Below, in pieces: positions 58,301 through 64,000 of a stretch of DNA of 64,000 bases. The translations under genes were made by a program, and so were the position numbers. The DNA is from Tubiluchus corallicola. Taxonomy: Eukaryota; Priapulida; Priapulimorpha; Priapulimorphida; Tubiluchidae. Each line of letters starts with the position of its first letter. The stretch's first letter is position 1. The notes beneath the pieces are model-generated. The model had not been told where the DNA came from and searched no databases. It worked only from the letters and a program-made list of their open reading frames with translations. The DNA lies in contig JAQGDQ010000135.1 in NCBI GenBank assembly GCA_030141605.1, positions 466,620 through 530,619 on the forward strand. Reading direction: 5' to 3'.

Positions 58301-61300
58301 GGTCAAATGTTAATATTTTGCTTTTTTATAAAAACAAACGCTAAATATATTGGAGTTCTATATTCTCATACCAAATTATCAAGAAAATGCTGAAGAAATA
58401 CTTAAATTTAATTTTATAACCCTGTACCCAAGGCTAGAAACTAGTACTGCAATTGTAAAAAACTTCTATATTCAAACTCTGACAGTAGCCCGTGGAAGCA
58501 GTCATTTTGCTTCAGGTTTTTTCTCCTGAAAAGCTCAGATCTTCTACTGGATTTAAACATAACTTCAATGTGTTTTTGCAAAGTCCATAGCAACCAACAT
58601 TAGAAACGTGACAAGAAAACAAGCTGTAACACCGACTTTCTCAAGGTTAAGTTTTCCAGAGTGTAGCATGCACCTCAACTTCAATGTGGATTATCTCAGC
58701 TTAGTTCTAACGTAGAGCAATGAGCTTGGTATTAAAATGATCCTCATGAAAGATTAAGGACATGTGAATGACTAGAAAAGCTTAATTGCCAACTTGATAA
58801 GAGACACTTTTCACTCAGAATTTTATGCTAGAAACTGATAAAGAACTGAAGCAATAATATCGAACCTTGGCTATCATGAGAGAGCCATTCTTGAGCAAAC
58901 TGTAACCATCAACTTCTCCGAAATGAATGAGTTTATCATTCTTGGTCCAAGTCACCAAGTTCACTTGAGGATTTGCTTCGATGAAGCACTCGACGATACC
59001 AACCATGCCCTTTGGAAGACTTTGCGATGAGTCGGTGTGTGAAACCCTGGCTTTGACTAGCAAATAACAACAACCACAGTATGTTACCAGTACCATTATG
59101 TATGAACATTAATGAAATAATTTATGAGTTAAAAAAGAGTAAGTCATATTATTTTTTATACATTCAAATGTATAAACATCCTCTCAGTATGAGGTAAACA
59201 ACCCAAATCAGCACGGCGAGAGAAACTGCATAGAGTGAAAATTAAAGCAGTTTATATATCCGCTCAATGATCAACCTCGGTGCCACTGCAACCACTGAAC
59301 CTCGCCCTAAATAATCTAAACAACTAAAATTACTTACATCTAATGTCTAAGTAGCAATCCGCTGCTACAGAACCTTGCAATCCATTAGATAACACACAAG
59401 TATAGGTAGCTGAATCTTCCTCTAATGTGGGATAAATAATCAATGAACCACCTTCAGTCACCTGAAAAAAAATAATAACACCCGAATTTTTTCAGCTGGC
59501 TAAATAAAACCTGGTACTAATATTAAATAATTTGATGTATAATAATTTAAAGTAAGAAAAAAAGCTCTACAAGTTAATAAGAAAATGCAGAAAACAGCTT
59601 CAATTTGTATCTATTGACTCTTCAATTTAAGAGTCAAACTTAAAATACTCTTAACATTTTGAGAGACTATTAAATCATGAACAACTCATGACTTGTAACA
59701 ACAGCAATAGTAAAAAAAATCCTATAAAGGTGACGTCATGTCGTAAACTGTTTTTCAAGAATAATCACATCACATGTTTTAGCCACGTAAATTTAAATTA
59801 TCAGAATCTACCATACCAGGAGTTACAATACCTTTGCACGTGACCTTAAGCTGGCAATGTCGACTATTTTCACATCATTTTTATACCAGGTGTAAGTGAT
59901 GTTGTTAGGATTGCCACTCGCTTTGCACTCCAGTACAACTTTCTCTCCTTTTGTTACAGTTTTGTTTAGAGGATACGTGACAAAATGAGCTCCGTCTGCA
60001 AGCAACAAATCTTGTTATACATGAGTGATAGAATCGGCATGGACAGGTAATAATTAATTAAATGAATAGGACAGGTAATAACTAATTTAAAGAATAAATA
60101 ACACACATCCAACAGGGAACAGTTCCTTGAAATAGAACAAACTGGTTCACTGCAACAATAATTTACATTAGTTCAACTCATATCCTAATGTCTGCCAAAC
60201 GTTACTTTTCCCATAAGTTAGACCTGTGACAAGATTGTCACTAACAAGAAAGCATAAAAAACTGGCAGTTAGTAAAACTCAGCAACCAGAAAGACAGCTT
60301 GCAGACATCTTAGTATCTGATCAACAGCCCTTTCTCTCACATTTTGTGGTACCTTAATTAAGGGACTGCTACCACTACCAGCTCTCAAGCCTTGTGGGAA
60401 ATCTAGACACTTGACACAATACCTACTTCATGCGCTGGATACTCATATAAGTTTTGATAAGAAACTCCTCCACATTTGCTGAATTTAGAAAACTGCTTGG
60501 TAATAGTTGGCCTCCAACTAGATTGGACTTTAATCATGCACACCTCAAAGCAAAAGGATGCGGCAAATTTTAAAGGACACTTAACGTTTATAAATACTGG
60601 CTACACTGAATACAGTTTTTATGAGTGAACAGAGAACATATGTTTATGTTGCAAAAAATTAATGTGAATTCGTGTAGTGAAATAAATAAAAATAGGATGC
60701 AATCAAAGGAAAACATTCTTAGCCCTAGTAGTACTTATTCAATGTCTACAAACTAACCTATTCATTACAATAGTGCTCTTTTTGGACAAGTTTAAAAAAC
60801 AGATTTTATCAGCTCAACATGAATTACATAAATTTGACCTACTACATAAATCACACACATGCATCGGATGGATACAGGAATAAAAATGAATATAAAACAA
60901 ATAATACTTACGAGCAATTTCTATATTAACAGTGTGATTCACCTGGCCTTCTTCGCTCTTTGCTACACACTGATAAGTTCCCTTTGTTGACGCATCTAAT
61001 TTATGTATCACTAACACATTGCCAGTTACCCGTACTGTTGTAGTATTCTTCACAATATCATTATCCTGCAAAATAGAGACACTAAAACATTAGGAAATTG
61101 AAATACACATGACAGGGGTATGTAGCTCAATAGTAGCGTGATTGCTTCCCAAAACCAAGTCATACCAAACACTTAAAAAGGGTCCATGAGGGTCTTTCGA
61201 AGCAACATGCGGATCATAATAATTGGGACCAAGTTAGAAATAAGTAATGAGTTACTTACGGTATTATCACTGCACTATGTCCTAAACGAAATTATATATA

Positions 61301-62752
61301 TTATTATAGAGGGTGTAAGAGTAGAAATAAGTAAATAACCATTTTTTCCTAATGCATTTAACACAGTATCTTCACCTTACATCATTCCAGATGTAAAAAA
61401 GTTGTCAAGCTTTTAAGATGAACAGGTTTATGATAGTTTTATATTACACTCATACGAGCAGAAAAGCATATAGCTAGTAACATAATACACTATATGCAAG
61501 ATTCTGTGAGAGAAAATATAGAAAAACTTGAAATCCCAGTAAAAGTTTGACAAATCCAGAATCTTTATTAAATCACAGGAGCCTTTTATCATTAAAGGAA
61601 ATGAACAGTTACCATTTCATCAAAACCAGAGACACATTTTTACAGGCTACAGGATATGAACAGGACATTTACAAGATGTGTACCTCAGTACATATGGAAG
61701 ACACATAAGACAACTACACTCATTCACACCCGTTCATAACTACTTTATTTTCAGTTGAGTGACTGTACTAATGACATCGTTAATTTAGTGAGTTTTGTGA
61801 AACCCACCACTAGTTGTCTCTTATTTAGACACTCAAAAATGTTGTTGTTTACATACTGAGTTAGATATTAAACTAACAAAACTATTAAGGCAAGTTCACA
61901 TTCTGATTAACACTATATTCTGAAGAACTGAAAAACAAATATTTACCTGTATCCAGTAGATGTCTGGGGAAGGATTTCCCGTAGCATTACAGTAAAGAAT
62001 AACCGTAGTCCTTGGAAGATAATATTGCACTAATGGTGGAGTATACACAAAAGTTGGTGGAGCTGAAAAAAACTTAAATGGTAATAATATCCAGTAATAA
62101 CATCAAATGGAAATAATGGCAATAATAATATGAAACCATGAACTAATTCATAGAGCTGTCCATCAATTTAGTCGTCTAAGGTATCATGTCAATTGAGACA
62201 CTGCTTATGGTAAAGTAAAATTCTCTGAATGAATTCAAAGGCCATATTTTTATCTCTGAATGCGGTGTAAACTTCTATAATAACATAATTAGCATACCTT
62301 GTATGACTAGACTTATCCATGTTCCATTATCTGTTGGACGATCTGGCCGGTTCAGCCAAATTATCCTACATTCATAAAATCCCTAAAAAAACAAAATGTA
62401 TGACGTGATTAATGTTAACTAACTAATCAAAATATGTACGTTACCAGCCAATGAATCACGCAAATCTTCCATGCCAAGGGAATAATAGGAATAACTCCTA
62501 TGACTGATCAGATTGTATAGTGTAATAGATAATGCATCTGTTTTCTGCTTGCGAAGGTCGTGCGTTCAATACCGTGGCCAAAGGCTAAAAATGGTACCTG
62601 CTGTTGCCCTGCCGGTATACAGTATTTACAGCAAAAATGAGGTACTAATAATCCCTGTTAGGTAGATGTAGTTTGTTATTCACAGTCAGCATTAAAAGCC
62701 TCATGCATTGCATTATCTGTTGAATTTAAAGTCAACTTTAAATCAAGGTTAT

Positions 62753-62785
<33 letters not shown>

Positions 62786-63512
62786 TAATTATTATTATTA
62801 TTACTGTTTCATTTTTCATCAGGGAATTATAATAATTTCACAGTGCACATCTCGTTACAAGTGCATTAGTTTTATTAAGTATAAAAGAAAATATAGTGAT
62901 GTTGTCAGAATTATTACACAATCAAGTTAGTCCACTGAAACTCGAAATTAGGCATTATCATTTACGAATTCATGATTTATTTAAATATTAAATGCTTTTA
63001 TGTTGATATCCGGCTCCACACAATAGTGAGGATGACTTCGCGCCATTCATAATTAAGATGTGTACTGTCTTATTTATGCTATTCTTAATTTTGCATAAAG
63101 CATTTTAGAGGCACAAATTATAGCAGAAGTACATTCTTTAATTATAACTTCTCTAAGCATGGTGCTTTATTTTTTTATAATTTCTTTCATGGTTGAAAGA
63201 TAACCGATCATAGTCTGCTTTCCCAATTTGTGTTTTAATAGTGATAATACTTTACACAACTTACCGTATCATTTTTCGTGACATTAATGATATGTAGCGA
63301 TGCATTATTGACTAGTGACAACCTTCCAGCATAGTCATCATGCACATGCGGTGGATAGGGATCTAGGCTAAGGTACACTGATTTAAGATAACCCTCTCTC
63401 TTCCATTCTACAGCGTAATCAGCAGGACGGTCATCGGGATAATTTACCACACATGGAAGTACGACAGTTGACCCAACGGTGGATATGATATTTGCAGACA
63501 GCAGATTGTTAT
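38959..63512 (-). CDS. IGSF9-like: Turtle/IGSF9-like Ig-FN3 adhesion receptor, 16 exons, both ends missing
   Basis: Type I neuronal-type adhesion receptor. Exons on the minus strand: 63512-63265, 62382-62298, 62062-61947, 61065-60912, 59995-59832, 59461-59338, 59056-58866, 58013-57920, 57590-57475, 56435-56282, 43680-43560, 41975-41797, 41321-41244, 40201-40053, 39775-39616, 39114-38959, about 763 codons. Domains in order: five Ig domains (two exons each), FN3-1 (HAPTNVRV, then NNELGFGMFSPVVV), a linker exon, FN3-2, and one membrane span (GLIGGLTFLAVTGVLALIAV) followed by a basic stop-transfer tail. Diagnostic Turtle/IGSF9 features are DYAVEWKREG with YPPHVHDDYAGR in Ig1, ARVSHTD with NLVTWTKND in Ig4, and TYTCTPYNVIGTIG after it. 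The model starts in phase 1, so the signal-peptide exon lies upstream, probably past 64000. It ends in phase 1, so cytoplasmic exons follow; I could not find them. Confidence 0.92.
39922..39947. repeat. TA dinucleotide run
   Basis: A short (TA)n microsatellite followed by a T run, in the intron between exons 14 and 15 of the Turtle-like gene. Confidence 0.9.
42566..43049. mobile_element. hAT MITE with 8-bp target duplication
   Basis: The 484-bp element starts CAGGGATGTGCAAATT and ends AATTTGCACACCCCTG, inverted termini matching at 15 of 16 positions. Flanks are AACGAAGC (42558-42565) and AACTAAGC (43050-43057), 7 of 8 matching. CAGGGGTGTGCAAA ends and internal GCGGCCCGC/GTGGCCCGC motifs are typical of hAT elements. 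It carries no coding capacity and lies in the large intron between FN3-1 exons 11 and 12 of the Turtle-like gene. Confidence 0.9.
43122..43194 (-). repeat. tRNA-derived SINE head or tRNA pseudogene
   Basis: On the minus strand the sequence reads GCACAGAGTGACTGAGTGGT, continues TTAAGGC and, after an anticodon-arm-like stretch, GTTCGAATCC. These are good internal polymerase III A and B boxes with tRNA-like spacing. The acceptor ends (CACAG and CTTGTG) pair, but the T stem does not, so it is a SINE head or decayed copy, not a working tRNA gene. Confidence 0.6.
44861..47077 (+). CDS. Four-span membrane protein with LPxY tail, 3 exons, family not recognised
   Basis: Exons 44861-45114, 45765-45992 and 46762-47077 join in phase 2 at both introns, giving 265 residues. 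Hydrophobic segments lie at about 12-37, 46-73, 95-120 and 125-148. The tail (162-265) is polar, rich in Pro, Ser and Gln, and ends LPTYADL (243-249) and LPSYEEAIKL (256-265). L/P-P-x-Y motifs bind WW domains of NEDD4-type ubiquitin ligases, so the tail is probably cytoplasmic and may control turnover or sorting (inference). The first loop has a likely glycosylation site (NESD). The gene lies on the strand opposite to the Turtle-like gene, wholly inside its 12.6 kb Ig5/FN3 intron. A shorter relative follows at 51667-53993. I do not recognise the family; it looks superficially like small metazoan PY-tail tetraspan proteins. Confidence 0.8.
47246..47251 (+). promoter_or_regulatory. Candidate polyadenylation signal of the four-span gene
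   Basis: AATAAA lies 169 bases beyond the TAA stop and before the piggyBac-like MITE at 47457. Confidence 0.45.
47457..47923. mobile_element. piggyBac-like MITE with TTAA ends
   Basis: TTAACCCGTTCATACCC at the left and the inverse of TTAACCCTTTCATGCCC at the right match at 15 of 17 positions and each include TTAA, the exact target of piggyBac-superfamily transposases. Just inside are TGTATCCCGTGGGATAC near 47477 and TGTATCTTGTGGGATACA near 47773, themselves small palindromes. The interior has no coding capacity. It lies just downstream of the four-span gene. Confidence 0.85.
48280..51140 (+). repeat. Duplicated repeat: 48280-48635 against 50030-50345 plus 51066-51137
   Basis: The two regions share GAACTTTGAACAAAAA-AGAGCAGCTA, TTATTTTACCTTTG-CATTAAATAAAG and CATGTG-GAGACA in the same order. 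The end of the first copy (GGTTTTTTTGTTCTTTTTTT, then GGATGCGCTTACAGTGGTGC at about 48600) is found again at about 51070-51123, about 700 bases further on. The second copy is therefore interrupted by extra sequence (about 50350-51065). Both carry GA-rich low-complexity flanks. Probably two insertions of one transposon family, the second with a later insert. Confidence 0.75.
48804..48856 (+). repeat. (GT)n then (GA)n microsatellite
   Basis: A GT run (about 48805-48820) is followed by GTGA units and a GA run to about 48854. Confidence 0.95.
51667..53993 (+). CDS. Two-span membrane protein with PPxY tail, 2 exons, relative of the 44861 gene
   Basis: Exons 51667-51914 and 53657-53993 join in phase 2, giving 194 residues. 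A basic N-terminus (MPTRRRRHAQEE) precedes spans at about 19-41 and 50-72. The first exon ends ...CPR across the phase-2 intron exactly as in the four-span gene (LCPR there, QCPR here), and the last exon is again a polar tail with LPHYDEV (150-156) and PPSYAEV (166-172). It therefore looks like a paralog lacking the middle two-span exon. I found no candidate middle exon between 51915 and 53656, though the intron holds a dispersed repeat. PPSY is a canonical WW-domain ligand. It lies on the opposite strand inside the same intron of the Turtle-like gene. The ATG at 51667 is chosen as the first in frame; the function is unknown. Confidence 0.75.
52085..52690 (+). repeat. Dispersed repeat, copy 1 of about 600 bp
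   Basis: It aligns along its whole length with 58230-58795. Shared words are AAGTCGGCATA/GAGTCGGCATA, AAAACTACGTTA, CAAATTATCAAGAAAATG, TTTTATAACCC-GTACC, GCAGTCATTTTGCTT and GAAAAGCTTAATTGCCAACTTG, in one order and orientation. It lies within the intron of the two-span gene. No terminal repeats were identified. Confidence 0.85.
54142..54534 (+). CDS. Unverified 130-codon open frame
   Basis: An uninterrupted frame starts about 150 bases downstream of the two-span gene, probably in its 3' untranslated region. It is Lys-, Asn- and Leu-rich, with no domain, signal or splice evidence I can recognise. At this AT content a frame this long may be chance. It is listed so that it can be tested, not as a gene I support. 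Confidence 0.15.
   Translation: MNHIVKNFGVKSTTKHVTKFADQNYDNKTLIFYQSIYAHKLCRLLSENYYVTNEIEETLILCDLSLRNNLRNDLKVPGKLQGLMKKESALLRVAMVTTVKDVRMLFQVSKSSLFFFKIFHPYRFCQLKST
55290..55316. repeat. (AT)n microsatellite
   Basis: A pure AT dinucleotide run of about 27 bases, about 80 bases before the alternating CA/CG tract. Confidence 0.95.
55398..55467. repeat. 70-bp perfect purine-pyrimidine alternation (CA/CG/AT)
   Basis: Every base from 55398 to 55467 alternates purine and pyrimidine, including a CGCGCGCGC core near 55432-55441 and a terminal (CA)n. Such tracts are the classical Z-DNA-forming sequence. It lies in the large Turtle-like intron. Confidence 0.9.
57182..57248 (+). repeat. (GAT/AAT)n trinucleotide microsatellite
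   Basis: Imperfect GAT/GAC units pass into AAT units, in the intron between Ig5 exons. Confidence 0.9.
58230..58795 (+). repeat. Dispersed repeat, copy 2
   Basis: Partner of 52085-52690, in the same orientation. It lies in the Turtle-like intron between exons 7 and 8, ending about 70 bases from exon 7 (58866). Confidence 0.85.
62511..62580 (+). repeat. tRNA-like sequence, probable SINE head
   Basis: GATTGTATAGTGTAATAGAT, then AATGCATCTG, and after an anticodon-like arm CGTGCGTTCAATACC. The A-box and B-box spacing is tRNA-Arg-like, but the stems are degenerate. Intronic in the Turtle-like gene. Confidence 0.4.
62752..62803. repeat. (AAT)n-(ATT)n inverted microsatellite
   Basis: About nine AAT units run directly into ATT units, forming a long AT-only palindrome that could extrude as a hairpin. 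Confidence 0.9.
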
Positions 63513-64000
63513 CTAAAAATAAAAATTTTCTTTGTAATTATTTTAAACAAAACCCACAAGTTATAATTCCAGCCAGAAAAAAACCGATTCTGTCTTACCT
63601 CATGAGCTCAAAAGATGTCAGTAGGAAGGGAGGAAAAATTTTAAGCCTTTGTGAATGTTTCGAGCCGAATCATGGAATATTTAAAATCAGCTGAAATCAA
63701 AGTTTGTTCATTTCCCACTGGTTAGCAGTAATGTTTCAAATCTTTCAGTGCACATTTTTCATGCTTTGTTTTTTAGTTTTTTATTTCACATTACTATTTT
63801 ATATTAAACCCATCAATTATCTTTTTTGCATCATGAACATATGTTCTGATAATTATGGTATAAGCGGCAACACTGTCAGCCATTAATACACTTATCTGCT
63901 GGAAAATTCGATACTTTTCACCTGCAATACGAGGAATATCATACAAAACGGCAACCCTGGCCAAGAGTTAGTCAGAGAAAAACATGGCTGCATCCCCATC
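63513..64000. other. Upstream intron of the Turtle-like gene
   Basis: Intron 5' of the first recognised Ig exon. A donor-like CAG-GTGAAAAG occurs on the minus strand near 63922-63912, preceded by a short frame, but no start codon or convincing signal peptide fits, so I do not call an exon. Confidence 0.4.

Noticed and set aside
61118-61172. tRNA-like GTATGTAGCTCAATAGTAGC
   Set aside because: Only an A-box-like stretch; no B box or stem structure.

Overview
The window is nuclear DNA from an intron-rich, AT-rich animal. Genes have clean GT-AG introns, single reading frames run across many short exons, and the spaces between are filled with decayed retrotransposons and DNA transposons. The gene set (a copper-dependent DBH/MOXD-type monooxygenase, an rBAT-like transporter heavy chain, a GT31 glycosyltransferase and a Turtle/IGSF9-type adhesion receptor) points to an invertebrate, most likely a bilaterian. 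I cannot name the species. Most coding exons are shorter than 60 codons, so three of the largest genes only appear when exons are joined by splice site and phase.

Layout. 1-7.4 kb: a graveyard of non-LTR retrotransposon fragments (at least four lineages), one of them split by a nested hAT element. 7.48-18.05 kb, minus strand: a complete 13-exon MOXD1/DBH-like monooxygenase of 549 codons with all six copper ligands; its introns hold a TA-flanked DNA transposon and a hAT transposase relic. 18.05-19.87 kb: a 1.8 kb divergent intergenic region. 19.87-32.33 kb, plus strand: a complete 12-exon SLC3A1 (rBAT)-like gene of 687 codons that keeps the whole GH13 catalytic triad; its introns hold a 40-bp minisatellite and a hAT element with a perfect 8-bp target duplication. 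36.26-37.24 kb, plus: an intronless GT31 beta-1,3-galactosyltransferase-like gene. 37.7-38.9 kb, minus: a CR1-like LINE relic.

38.96-63.51 kb, minus: sixteen exons of a Turtle/IGSF9-like receptor (five Ig domains, two FN3 domains, one membrane span). Both ends (signal peptide and distal cytoplasmic tail) are missing from what I can recognise. Its 12.6 kb intron between Ig5 and FN3-1 contains, on the opposite strand, two small related genes for multi-span membrane proteins with cytoplasmic L/P-P-x-Y tails (44.86-47.08 and 51.67-53.99 kb). I do not recognise this family; it is the best candidate here for something undescribed. The same intron carries a piggyBac-like MITE, a hAT MITE and several segmental repeats.

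The genes do not form a pathway. Two architectural links stand out: the divergent MOXD/SLC3 pair, which may share a promoter region, and the nested PY-tail genes inside the Turtle-like gene. All gene models are inferred by eye from reading frame, splice sites and family motifs; no search or transcript evidence was available.
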